From Vitis vinifera (taxonomy: Eukaryota > Streptophyta > Magnoliopsida > Vitales > Vitaceae), in NCBI RefSeq assembly GCF_030704535.1, contig NC_081818.1:25397001-25461000 (forward strand): DNA of 64,000 nt, read 5' to 3'. Positions within the stretch are counted from its first letter, which is position 1, and each line of letters starts with the position of its first letter. Positions 37,701 through 46,369 of this stretch are shown here, piece after piece. Position numbers and translations under genes: made by a program. The notes beneath the pieces are model-generated. The model was not told the origin of the DNA. It saw only the letters and a list, made by a program, of their open reading frames with translations, and searched no databases.

Positions 37701-40700
37701 CACCCACTTATGGCCCACAGTCTTCTTTCCCTCTGGCAGTTCTACAATTTCCCATGTTCCATTTCTTTTAAGGGCATTAATTTCTTCTAAAAATGTTGTC
37801 ATCCAATCTGAATGACTTAAGAGCTTCCTGAACATTCCTTGACATAAACAAATTAATAATTTTAAAAGTAAAGGCCCTATGGTTTTCATACAATTTATGG
37901 TAAGATAAAAAATTAGCTATAGTGTGTTTGGTACAAGTTCTAATTCCTTTCCTAAGAGTGATAGGAACATTGAGATCGGTGAATTGAATAGGATTATAAG
38001 AGGAATCTAATATGCTTGGACCTTAAGGAATTTGTGGGGTTGATGATTGACCTTCCAGGATAGCCGGATTCTCTCCAGTATTTTGATGAAATTTTCTTAT
38101 TATATAAGCACGTATTACAGTAGGATTATTATTATTTTTGAGTGTTTCTCCCCCTATTTGCAACTCACTATCCTTTGACATAGTTAGACTAGGCTCTCCT
38201 ATTTTTTCTTTATCAAAAAATTTAGTCTCAACAATAAAAAGAGTATCATTAAGAGAAATCTTTGGCGTTGGAGAATAAATATGCCAAAACTGATCTTCAT
38301 TTTCTATCTCTCCCTAAAGAAAAGTTTTGTTAAAAAAATGGGTATTTTCAACAAAATGAACATCCATAGTGTTATGAAATTTCCTTGTAATTGGATTGAA
38401 ACATTTGTAACCCTTTTTATTCGAGGCATAACCAACAAAAACACATTTTCAGCCCTAGGGTCTAACTTATTCCTTAGATGACTAGGTATGTAAACATAAG
38501 CAATACAACGAAACACTTTAAAGGATAATTCTATGGCCAATCGATTTATAGGGAATAATTTTCACAATTACTGCAAGGGTGTATTAGATTTCAAAATATG
38601 ACTGGGCATTCTATTGATCAGTTAACAAAAAGTTAAAATTGCTTCACCCCACAAATATTTTGGTATATGCATGAAAAACTTGAGAGACCTAGCCACTTCT
38701 AACAAGTGACAGTTTTTATGTTTAGCTATACCTTTTTGTTTGGGTGTGTCCCTACAAGTGGATTGATGGTGAATGCCCTTTTCCTTCATAAAAGTTCCCA
38801 AATAATCATTGAAATATTTAATACCATTATTAGTTTTTAAAATATTGATTTTTATTTGGAATTGTATCAACAAAAGCATAGAAATCTTTGAAGATTTATT
38901 CAACATCCGATTTATTTTTCATCAAGTAAGCCCAACACAATCAAGTGTGATCATCTATGAATGTCACAAACCATCTTTTTCCATTCAAATTATGAATTTT
39001 AGAAGGCCCCCACACATCACTACGGATTAAATGAAAAGGTTTTGATAGAGAATATGCCTTTATTTTACAAGAAGTCTAATGATTTTTTGATAAAACGCAA
39101 GCTTCACAATGTAGCAAATTACAATCAACTCCTCTAAATAATCTTAGAAATAAATGTTTTAAATAAGAAAAACTATAATGTCCTAGTCTAAGATGCCAAA
39201 ACATTATTCTATCATAAACAAAAGTAGAACTAACTCTACCACCAAAGCTCTGCACTTATTTATTTTTGAAGACCTTTTCATCAAAATAATAGAGACCATC
39301 TTGCATCCTAGCACTGCCAATCATCTTCCCCGTGTTTCGGTCTTGAAATTCACAATGAGAATTAAAAAAAAAGGGACAACAATTAAAATCTTTAGACAAT
39401 TTACTCATAGACAACAAATTGCAAGTAAGTTTAGGAATATGTAGAACTCATTGAAATACAATGTTTTTTAAATAGAAAATGAGCTTTTACTTGCAATGGA
39501 TGAAAGACTACTATCTACAATTTGGACCTTTTTATTGTCAAGACGAGGGACATAAGTTTGAAACCAATTAGAGATACCGGTAGTATGATAAAATGCACCT
39601 GAATCAATTATCCATGGTACAGATGAACAAAATGTAACAGACAAAACACTACCTATTTGTGCCAATGAACTAATAGGAGTAGTAGTCAGTGGATTGGACT
39701 TCAACAGTTGAAGAAGTTGCTCTATTTGTTCCCTACTAAGAGAAGACATCTCGACAATATTGGTAGTAGCAATATTATGTTAGGACTATAAAAAATTTAA
39801 CCACTAATATCAAAAACCTAATCTCTCTTAAATATTTGAATGAATATGAAGTAGCTATACAAGAAGCCTTTGACGAACTTTTTGCTACAAAAGCCTTAAT
39901 TAAAAAAGAAATTATAAAATATTATATTATAATTTATATGTTAGTTCATCTAATTATTTAAAACTAATGAACCCTCATCTACAAACCCAAAAGGTAAAAT
40001 AGTTAAAAATTTTAGAATTTTTAATATAACATTAATATTCAAATTAATAAAATTTAATTTCTTTAAAATTATTAAAAACATATTAATTACGTAATATCAA
40101 TTAAATTATATCATATGTATGCTTCATAATATAGCATTGCTAATAAAAAATAAAATTAAACTATGCATATATAAAAATAAATTTTATGAAAACATATCTT
40201 AATTAGCCTTGATTTAGAGTTAATCCAACACTTCAACAACAAATTCCCAAAATTAAAAAGTTTTGAAATAGATCATAGAGAAAAAAAACTTGGAGTAATA
40301 CAAGATCAAGAAACTTTCAATTGACTTGTATGTAAATGGAATGAAATTTGGGCATTTAAATAATTTTTTTTGGTCAAACTAGTCATTGATGGTCAAATAA
40401 CCGTTATAAATTAATTTTAGCTGTTAGATCAAAATTTGGTTGACATTTGGTCATTAGATCTTGATCTAGCCATTGGGAACATTTCCTAGCTGTTAGATCA
40501 AGTCAAAATTCATTTTCCACCATTGGATCACAAATTTGATCGTTGGATAGTTTTACAAAAACATAGGTGGAATTTTAGCCATTGAATCACCAGCCCTTGA
40601 ATCTAGTTGTTGGATAAAAAATTTGGAAGAAGAGATAAGGAACAACGATTTTTCCTCGATTTTTTTTCAAAAAAATCACTTATATGTTAGTGAAATTTCG

Positions 40701-43700
40701 CTGATTTTTTTACCGATTTTCTACGACGACAGTGAACCCAACAAAAACATCGCCAAATTTATCGGTTTGATCGATATATCGTAGATATTTCAACAATTTT
40801 TTCTGATTTATCCATTGGTCGAGCTTTGAATCCAAGAGTTTTATTCTACAATGTGTGATTTTTAAGATCAGATGGCACTCACGAAACCCACATCTCTTCA
40901 GAGCAATGTTGAGTATCTAGCTCATCAAGAGAGGCAGTGTCTTATTCAGTTCTTCATGACTTTTCGTGATGATTTTGAGGGGCTTCGGGGAAGTATTCTA
41001 CATCATCATCCTAATCCTTCTGTTGACATGGTGGTAAGTGAGCTTCTAGTTGAAGAGACATGTCTCAAGACTCGTGCAGGAAAAGGGCCTTTCCCCAACA
41101 TCTAGCTCATTAGTTCTAGTTCCTAGAAAACCATTCTCAAGCAACCAGACTAAATTACCTTCATAGGTTAGTTTTGATGAGTACAACTTCTGTAAGTAGG
41201 AATGACATTGAAAGGCTTAGTGTCCTAAACTATTGCATAAAGCATAAACATCTCAGTAGCCTTCTCTTACATAGCAGCAGTGAAGACCACCTCCTCCTAC
41301 ATAGCAGTAGTGGCAACCAGCCCCACCTTCACAACAATGGTGTCTTGGAGGACAACCTTAACAACAAGCTTATAGGTCATCATAGCCTAATATTGTAGCA
41401 CTTATACCTAAAGTTGCATCATCCTCAAATCCCAACATGGTGATCATTCTAGAGTTGTTTTAAAAGTTCCTTAACACATAGTCATTGCCACAATCGTATG
41501 TCGTGTCTACTCCATCTTTGTTAGGTCTGCCCTCCCCTAACACTTCAACTAAATCCTCTTTTTTATTGGTCTTAGACTCTAGTGCCTCACATCATATGTC
41601 ACCTTCTTCATCATCTTTTGTATATGTGTCATTCTTCTTCCTATATGTCAATCATGACTGTTGATGGTACTCCCATGCCTTTAGCAGGTGTTGGTTTCAT
41701 ATGCACACCGCATTTGTCTCTCTCATATGTTTATTGCATTCTTAAACTTACTATGAATCTCACATCTATGAGTCAACTTTGTGGTTTTGGTTATTTTGTT
41801 CAATTTTCTTCTACTTCTTGTCATGTGCAAGATCCTCAATCCCAGAGGCTAATTAGGACAGGTTGTAGGCAGGGGGGCTTATATGTCATGGATGAGTTAT
41901 GACTTCCATGAGTTCCAGATGTAGCTATTTTGGGTGCTAACTTGTCGTCTTTACATTTAGCTTCATCTTTCTCTAGTTTTTATTTGTGGCACTTTAGACT
42001 TGGCCATGTTTTAGCCCTTCATTTAGAATATTTAATTTCTAAAGGATCTTTGGGCAATTTGCAAACTCATGATATTTATGATTATAGTGGTTGTAAACTG
42101 GCAAGGTTTTTTGCTTTACCCTTTAATCAATGTGTTTCCTCATCATTTACTTGATTCATTCTAATGTGTGGGGACCTTTCCCTGTTGCCACAAAATGGGG
42201 GTCTAGATATTATGTCTCTTTTATTGATGATCACACTCGATATTGTTGGGTTTATCTGATGACGCGTCGGTTTGATTTTATACATGTTTATACTAATTTT
42301 CACTCATTTGTTAAAACTCAACACTTTGTTGTTATCAAGTGTTTTCGTTGTGATTTGGGTGAAGAATATGCATCCATAGTCTTTTCTAAATTACTTATCT
42401 CTTATGGTACTGTGCACTAATCCTCTTGTACTGACACTCCTCAACAAAATGGGGTCACTGAACGAAAACAAACATATATTGTTGAGACTGCTCGCTCCCT
42501 TCTCTTGTCTGCTAGTGTCCTAAGTGCATTTTGGAGCAAAGTTGTTCTCACTATTGTGCATTTGATCAAATAAAATACCCTTTTCTCATACATCAGGTCC
42601 CTCTCCCTATGTATGGTCACCCTCCTGACTACTCATCTTTACGAGTTTTTGGTTGCACTTGTTTCGTTTTTCGTCCTAATGTAGAGCATAACTAGCTATC
42701 TTCACGCTTAACCATTTGTGTCTTTCTTGGCTATGGTGAGGGTTGAAAGGATTGTCGTTGTTATGATCCTATTACTCAAAAGTTATATATTTCTCGTCAT
42801 GTCGTTTTCCTTGAGCATACTCTTTTCTAATCTATTCCTACCAAGTATCATACCTTGTCAAAGTTTGATATTATCTACATGGACCCTTTCTTGATGATCC
42901 TCTTAACCCTATACCCCTTACTAGCTCACTCATATCACATGATATCCCCCATTTTGTCACTCACTTACCCCTTCTTATACAATTTTTTCCTTATCATTAT
43001 TCTCGCAAGACTCGAGCAATTACGAATGATGCAACTCGTGGTATTTTTTATGCTCCACCCTCCACAGATGATGTTTTCATGCCCTCCTCCTTCGATTTTC
43101 TCAGCATTTCTTGTGATTGCAGATCCTCCTCTATCTTGATATCCAAAGCAAATTCGTAAGTTCACCTAGTTACCAAATTTTGCTTGTTCTTATTATTCTC
43201 CTTCATTTACTTTATTTTTAGCATCTCTTCACAATTTTTGTGAGCCTACCTCCTATACAAAGATTGTTCTTGATCCCAATTGGCAGCAAGTTATGGCTGA
43301 GGAACTTTCTACTTTACATTGGACAGACACTTGTGATTTGGTGCCACTTCCGCTTGGTAAGAGCTCTATTGGTTCTCATTTGGGTTTGTAAAATCAAAAC
43401 AAAGTTAGATGGTTCAATTGAGCACTACAAAGCTAAGTTAGTTGCAAAGGGCTTCGCTTAGAAATATGGTATGGACTATGAGGAGACTTTTGCACTAGTT
43501 GGATTATGGAAGAAACATTGATAAGTTGTATGTTGTATGTGGAGAAGGCTCTTCTAATGTGGATATACTTGAAAGAGAAATTATTTGGCTTTAAAATGGA
43601 TGAGAACAAGTCCATTAAAGATTGTCTAGATGAGTTTAATAAATTGGTGTACAATGTTCAATTTGATCAAGGATATTTTGAGTTCGAGGTGGAGCCTTCG

Positions 43701-45501
43701 ACCTGACATAAGAATAAGAGTCTTTTTTATTTTCTTTTCGTTTCTTTTCTTTTTTAATTCCATTAGTATGCTTAGAAGAGTCTAACAAAACATTAGGTGG
43801 TAGAATCCTAATTGTTCACATGGCAAACATTGACAGTACACAAACACCACAATCAATATATAAGCTTAACTAATATGATAATAGTTAGATTTTCTTATTA
43901 TTTGCATATGTTCCTTAATGATACATCTTGAGAAAGATTTATTGTTTGTATATGTTCTTTATGATACAGCTTGAGAAACATTATCGAGTCTTACCTACAG
44001 ATAAGTCGTGATGCAGAAGCAAATGTTGGCAGCAGCTCTCATGAAGCCAAGGTAGGTCAAAACTCTCAGCTGTAGACAATCAGTGTATCAATTGCACTTT
44101 GGAAGTTCAGAAAAAGTACAGCTTTTTTGGAAGTAAAAGACAAAAGGGTAAAGAGAGGAAGAAAGAGCTATAAGTATAGAAAACTAGACCTTGATTTGAA
44201 AAGTGGAAGAAAAAAGGAGAGAGAAGGGGTCGGGGGTGGGTTTTGGTTGGGGAGAGGGAAGGGAAATTAGCACTCTTAAACGGGAACAACAGCCCTCCGA
44301 TATCATGAGATAAGGTTGAATAACAAAATAAAAATTAACCAGAACAGTAGAAAATATATTTTTGCTTTAGTTGGGTGAGATAATTTTGTAAAATATCTAC
44401 TTTGGGCCTTCCAGCAGAAGCGTTATCCAGTTCGATGGGCAGGTGCTGACCTACTTAAAATAGTTGAAAGGTACTCTTAATTAATCGTATTCATAATTTT
44501 TTGCTTGAGACCCTTCCTCTTTTACTGCCATATACCTTCTGATAAGCATTGATTTTGTGCTTTTGTAGTCAGGTTGAAGGGCCACGCATCGAGCAACTAA
44601 GGTTGTCAGAGCTCAGCCAACTAGAGCAAAAACTGGATGGCATGCTGAGACAAACTAGGCGACGGAAGGTCTGTTATCCCATGCTTTCTAATTGAAAGTT
44701 TGAAACTCACCAAACCATTTGTTTCATAAGAAACTGACCTCTAATCTTCTCAGCAAACCCAAAGTTTGTTGTTTACAATATATTGATGGAATGCTCACTC
44801 ATGTGCAGACACAGCTGATGATGGAAGCCATAGCATGCCTCAAAGAAAAGGTATGCATACCTTCATTCTAATGCATCAAATTTGATTCCTTTTTAAAGAA
44901 CAAATCAGATATCTCTGTGTTAACTACCAATTTTGGCATGACGATAAGTTCATGTTAAGAGGTTTTATTAAATTTGGGTTAGACACAAGAGGAATGGAAA
45001 TCTCCTTTTCTGTGTGGTCAAAGACCAATTTTTCCAATAGGATACATGGGTTTGCTGGGGAAGTATAGGATTAAGGGTATTTGGGGAAGGAATGCATGCA
45101 AATGCCTGAGACTTCTGTTCCATTTTAAACCTAGTGGCATTAAATGATGAACTCAAAAGTAGGAGAAATTGCACCTTGAATATTAGTTTGCAACCTTGAC
45201 TTCACAATGCCATGGATAAATGTTCTTTTTTTTTTTTTCTAATTAAATTTTCAATCAATTATGAGCAGGTAAAGGAGCTGAACGAACAAAAACAGCAAAT
45301 GGAGAAGATGGTATGTACAGACCAAAATGAAAGGAAAACTCTACTATCAAATATGTGATTTTTATGGGCTTTAATTATCTACGTCTTTAGATTGCAGCAG
45401 CAGAGAGTAAAGACGCCCTCCAGCATGAGGACCTGGTGATGGAACAAGCCGGTAACAACAGCAAGCCCCCTCCCCAGAATGTTGTGCTGCAGTTGCTTTG
45501 A
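19587..45501 (+). CDS. FLC-like: MIKC MADS-box transcription factor, FLC-like; seven exons, 24-kb first intron
   Basis: Exons: 19587-19771, 43970-44051, 44415-44470, 44569-44668, 44809-44850, 45269-45310 and 45391-45501. All introns are GT-AG and the phases join into 205 residues. Residues 1-60 form the MADS domain ([20 protein letters not shown], then [20 protein letters not shown]), which binds CArG boxes as a dimer in the nucleus. About residues 61-89 are the I region. The K-box coiled coil runs from about residue 90 to 165, with [15 protein letters not shown] followed by [16 protein letters not shown]. The C-terminus ends QNVVLQLL. Two successive 14-codon exons, the short total length and the K-box wording resemble the FLC clade (196 aa and seven exons in Arabidopsis). 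FLC proteins repress flowering or act in cold or dormancy timing. AP1/AGL6-type affiliation is the main alternative; MIKC type is near certain, the subclade less so. Confidence 0.8.
20820..20975. repeat. Purine-rich tract, A/G only for long runs
   Basis: A region dominated by A and G (AGAGAGAGAGAAAAAAAAAA, GGGGGAAAAAAAAAAAAAA, GGAAAAAAAG) on the plus strand, near the 5' end of MADS intron 1. No coding content. Confidence 0.8.
21011..21140. repeat. 63-bp tandem duplication
   Basis: Two adjacent units starting GTAGAGAT (21,011 and about 21,073), each with AAAACAAAATCAATGAGAT and TTAAAACAAAATCAATATAG, nearly identical. Confidence 0.8.
21140..22640. other. Intron spacer, no gene
   Basis: No conserved frame. 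Several diverged blocks of the type AACACTTGAA-A-TTTGGAAGA-T-GAAGCTTTGATTATT recur at about 21,830-22,040, and a 116-bp degenerate duplication (TTTTTAGTAGT/TTTTTGGTAGT ... CCATTGC-GGAGGTA) occupies about 22,400-22,620. Confidence 0.45.
23010..23345 (-). pseudogene. Gypsy integrase core fragment
   Basis: The frame shows the DDE-type integrase pattern: [25 protein letters not shown] (normally SFHPQTDGQTER), then [12 protein letters not shown] and [12 protein letters not shown]. The glutamate-bearing part of the usual QTER motif is altered (RQRK), consistent with decay. The downstream fragment at 22,895-22,646 has [20 protein letters not shown], the typical integrase C-terminal linker. Confidence 0.85.
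23825..24770. repeat. Dispersed repeat copy 2, inverted relative to 10,240-11,370
   Basis: Its right end (GATATATCCGCGTTTACC ... CATCATTCCTCTTAACCAATG) is the reverse complement of the left end of copy 1. Its left end (TTAACCATGGATTGAAAAATCGG) is related to the inverse of copy 1's right end. It interrupts the gypsy remnant between RT and INT. The interior 24,060-24,620 matches 12,030-12,640 directly. Confidence 0.55.
25496..25696 (-). pseudogene. Gypsy reverse transcriptase fragment
   Basis: It contains the RT landmark series [17 protein letters not shown] followed by [12 protein letters not shown] and [18 protein letters not shown]. The catalytic YLDD box reads YLDN here, so the second Asp is lost; with the surrounding stops this is inactive. 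Confidence 0.85.
26907..27149 (-). pseudogene. Gypsy gag fragment
   Basis: The frame contains [20 protein letters not shown] followed by a [12 protein letters not shown] motif. This matches the plant gypsy gag core pattern (I-EYV-EF-TL-L-IPN ... F-DGL--W). Neighbouring frames carry further gag and nucleocapsid remnants, all broken. Confidence 0.6.
27500..30860. other. Intron DNA, decayed and unassigned
   Basis: No intact gene. The longest frame (30,285-30,725 minus, 146 codons) has no domain I recognise. The sequence has the wordy, medium-GC look of decayed retroelement rather than simple AT spacer, but I could not match a domain. Confidence 0.4.
30861..31127 (+). mobile_element. Possible TRIM-like miniature LTR element
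   Basis: Two direct repeats of about 75 bp, 30,861-30,935 and about 31,052-31,127, share GATATAC-TT, the block AATTTAAGCTTTT or close variants, and AAATTGGT--TTCAAC. Directly after the first is TGGTATTTGAACC, a decayed form of the initiator-tRNA-Met primer site TGGTATCAGAGCC. The interior is only about 115 bp. The layout fits a tiny terminal-repeat retrotransposon in miniature; a chance pair of decayed LTR ends is the alternative. Confidence 0.45.
31130..32280. other. Intron spacer
   Basis: Contains an (AT)n run near 31,843-31,858, a GA-run near 31,958-31,968 and no recognised protein. Confidence 0.45.
32280..34500 (-). mobile_element. Decayed Ty1/copia element C (gag to integrase, 3' part missing)
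   Basis: On the minus strand, in order: a decayed primer-binding site (34,500-34,489, TGGTATCAAAGC), gag frames 34,466-34,087 ([35 protein letters not shown]), protease/pre-integrase and HHCC region (33,333-32,899, [13 protein letters not shown] and CFQCDIYQ), integrase core (32,730-32,506, [11 protein letters not shown] and [12 protein letters not shown]) and an integrase tail near 32,300 (KCVFLGYF). No RT follows, so the element is truncated. Several frameshifts are present. Confidence 0.85.
34579..36060 (-). mobile_element. Ty1/copia element B fragments (gag and RT, middle deleted)
   Basis: Minus-strand gag remains lie at about 35,760-35,340; frames include [40 protein letters not shown] and [11 protein letters not shown]. 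They are followed by a reverse transcriptase piece at 34,965-34,579 with [20 protein letters not shown] and [15 protein letters not shown]. Protease and integrase are missing between them. A stretch of AT and AC repeats (35,100-35,222) separates the pieces. The order relative to element C shows that separate insertions are stacked here. Confidence 0.75.
36077..36300 (-). repeat. 3' LTR of copia element A
   Basis: The 224-bp segment begins TGTTAAAGAATC and ends TTTCCAACA on the plus strand, giving TG...CA ends in either orientation. Directly beyond it (36,301-36,317) is CTTCCCTTCAAGTTGGC, which on the minus strand is the polypurine tract (GCCAACTTGAAGGGAAG) expected next to a 3' LTR. The matching 5' LTR was not found. 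Confidence 0.75.
36301..39780 (-). mobile_element. Decayed Ty1/copia element A (protease to RNase H)
   Basis: Minus strand, in order: protease (39,749-39,468, [13 protein letters not shown]), integrase core and tail (38,906-38,304, with [11 protein letters not shown] where TDNG is expected, and [13 protein letters not shown]), reverse transcriptase (37,889-37,605, [20 protein letters not shown] then AAKGFTQT; and 37,350-37,027, [14 protein letters not shown]), RNase H (36,556-36,362, [20 protein letters not shown]) and then the LTR. Gag and the 5' LTR are absent beyond about 39,780. Catalytic YVDD is kept, but integrase residues are lost and frames are broken. Confidence 0.88.
39780..40330. 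other. AT-rich intron spacer
   Basis: No coding content recognised. It lies between the truncated edge of copia element A and the next repeat. Confidence 0.45.
40330..40830. repeat. Dispersed repeat with GTTGGATC-like words, copy 3
   Basis: Multiple variants (GCTGTTAGATC, CATTGGATCA, CGTTGGATAG, GTTGTTGGATA) are spaced through 40,410-40,615. They are followed by CGATTTTTTTTCAAAAAAATC, CGATATATCG and GATATTTC words as in copy 1. It has the same orientation as 10,240-11,370, and only the right part is well kept. Confidence 0.5.
40872..43500 (+). mobile_element. Decayed Ty1/copia element D (gag to RT)
   Basis: Plus strand: gag (40,872-41,105, [29 protein letters not shown]), pre-integrase/HHCC (41,930-42,154, WHFRLGHVL), integrase core (42,130-42,560, [41 protein letters not shown]), integrase tail (about 42,600-42,800) and the beginning of reverse transcriptase (43,240-43,500, [14 protein letters not shown] and [20 protein letters not shown]). 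In-frame stops and frameshifts are frequent. The RT is cut off at about 43,500, where unrelated gag sequence starts. Confidence 0.88.
43500..43706 (+). pseudogene. Foreign copia gag (UBN2-type) fragment
   Basis: Frame with [40 protein letters not shown] and KLVYNVQF. This follows the plant copia gag pattern L-L-LYM-KSL-N-LYLK--LF-FKM-E-KS----LDEFNK. It belongs to a different copia lineage from the adjoining RT and is fused to it without a gap, so it is either a nested insertion edge or a recombination joint. Confidence 0.7.
43901..43984 (+). repeat. 44-bp tandem duplication covering the exon 2 acceptor
   Basis: Unit 1 (from 43,901) reads TTTGCATATGTTCCTTAATG then ATACATCTTGAGAAAGATTTA. Unit 2 (from 43,945) reads TTTGTATATGTTCTTTATG then ATACAGCTTGAGAAACATTA. 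Unit 2 contains the used AG acceptor, whereas unit 1 has AT at the same place and so cannot be used. Confidence 0.85.
43970..44051 (+). CDS. FLC-like: MADS-box gene exon 2 (I region)
   Basis: 82 nt after GATACAG, ending AAG/GTAGGT. It completes the split codon AG-C (Ser) and then encodes [20 protein letters not shown] and SSSHEAK, ending in phase 0. Confidence 0.8.
44415..44470 (+). CDS. FLC-like: MADS-box gene exon 3 (K-box start)
   Basis: 56 nt between TTCCAG and AAG/GTACTC. It encodes [18 protein letters not shown], ending in phase 2. The acceptor three bases downstream (CCAGCAG) is an alternative that would drop one Gln. Confidence 0.78.
44569..44668 (+). CDS. FLC-like: MADS-box gene exon 4 (K-box)
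   Basis: 100 nt after TTTTGTAG, ending AAG/GTCTGT. Only this acceptor, not the CAG four bases on, keeps the frame: [20 protein letters not shown] then [14 protein letters not shown], with regular leucine spacing of an amphipathic helix. Confidence 0.83.
44809..44850 (+). CDS. FLC-like: MADS-box gene exon 5 (K-box)
   Basis: 42 nt, 14 codons [14 protein letters not shown], between GTGCAG and GTATGC. The 14-codon size is the MIKC norm. Confidence 0.83.
45269..45310 (+). CDS. FLC-like: MADS-box gene exon 6
   Basis: 42 nt, 14 codons [14 protein letters not shown], between GAGCAG and GTATGT; end of the K-box coiled coil. Confidence 0.8.
45391..45501 (+). CDS. FLC-like: MADS-box gene exon 7 (C-terminal, stop)
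   Basis: 111 nt including TGA, after GTCTTTAG. It encodes [20 protein letters not shown] then [20 protein letters not shown] seven bases downstream would shift frame to an early stop, so TTTAG is chosen. AATAAA at 45,540-45,545 is a likely polyadenylation signal. Confidence 0.78.
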   Translation: MAAAESKDALQHEDLVMEQAGNNSKPPPQNVVLQLL

Positions 45502-46000
45502 TTCAATGCTAGTGACAAGCTTGACACGTGGCAATTGATAATAAACCGTTCTACACAAGTGCCAGCTGTGGTATGTCTCAGCTATCTAGTTCTAATCTTG
45601 AAGTGGACTTCTCTGTAAGCTTAGGTTGGGGAGATAATTCTATAGTATTTGTTTGTGGCTGGAGGATAGTACAGAAAGTAATGGGACATCCACCGCCTAA
45701 TTGTATCTTTGGTCTTATGACTCCTTGTGATGACCAAGTCTATAATAATTAGAAAACCCTTTCCTAGCTATAAGTTCTGGGATTTTATTTTATTTTTTTA
45801 AATCAAATTTTGGATGAGTGATAAGATGGAATTTCCCTAGGACTCTCTACCCAAGGTTCCACCTCCCGCTACTCCTTACTCTCATTTTCAGTGTTCACCT
45901 GCAAAACCCAAATCTTATCATTTCGTATCGACTGTAGAAAACCTCTCCTGCACTTTTTATTTTGTCCAAGTTTCACCAATCTTCTTCTTTCCCTTGAAGG
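45502..46000 (+). other. MADS-box 3' untranslated region and spacer
   Basis: Contains AATAAA (45,540-45,545) and a G-box core CACGTG (45,525-45,530). The ORF at 45,528-45,752 has no family resemblance and is taken as 3' UTR. Confidence 0.5.
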
Positions 46001-46320
46001 ATGGCATCTTTCTACAATTTCTGCTCCATGATCATTCACATCCTTACTTTCCCTCCTCTACCAATTTATTCATCTGCTCTTCCCTCAATTTTGACGTCGA
46101 GGGATGTCTCTCCTGCTGCTTTCGCCTTGATGTTTCTCGGGATTTCCTTGGCTTAGATGCTTTTCGGAACCTTTATTTTCGTTATTGGATTCGTACTGAT
46201 GCCTTGGATCATTGGAATGATTCTAGTGTCAAATTATGTTGAATTGTTTCGAATTTTTCTGGATTGGTTCGGACGATTCTTTGTTCGGCCACATCAAGGA
46301 AGGATGTACCTGGTGAGCAC
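46001..46320 (+). pseudogene. Small membrane-protein-like gene, interrupted
   Basis: ATG 46,001 opens a frame of 51 codons ending ...VSPAAFALMFLGISLA at TAG 46,154-46,156. The same frame continues at once with MLFGTFIFVIGFVLMPWIIG MILVSNYVE, a second strongly hydrophobic stretch. Past about 46,255 the protein-like reading moves to another frame (RTILCSATSRKDVPGEHL). Removing the stop and one frameshift in thought gives a protein of roughly 105-110 residues with an N-terminal hydrophobic segment and a central hydrophobic pair. I have a vague memory of plant proteins with ALMFLGI-LA--GTF-FVIGF-LMPW but cannot name the family. Alternatives are a real gene with an intron or a short upstream ORF arrangement. 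Confidence 0.45.
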
Positions 46321-46369
46321 TTACTCTTTGTCAATCTTTGGAGTTATTTGCATCTTTGTGAGGTAGATT

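Larger units (their letters stand above)
19772..43969 (+). other. Intron 1 of the MADS-box gene (24.2 kb, transposon-filled)
   Basis: It lies between a GT donor at 19,772 and an AG acceptor at 43,968-43,969. It contains decayed gypsy and copia elements in both orientations, purine-rich and AT-rich spacers, and no host exon that I can see. In known FLC genes intron 1 carries cold-response and Polycomb nucleation elements; none could be identified here by eye. Confidence 0.75.

Noticed and set aside
19772..43969. Possibility that exon 1 is an orphan MADS fragment and exons 2-7 a different gene
   Set aside because: Phase 2 donor and phase 2 acceptor join to a Ser codon in the right place, exon 1 covers exactly the MADS domain and exons 2-7 exactly the I, K and C parts. 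One gene is the simplest reading, but cDNA would settle it.
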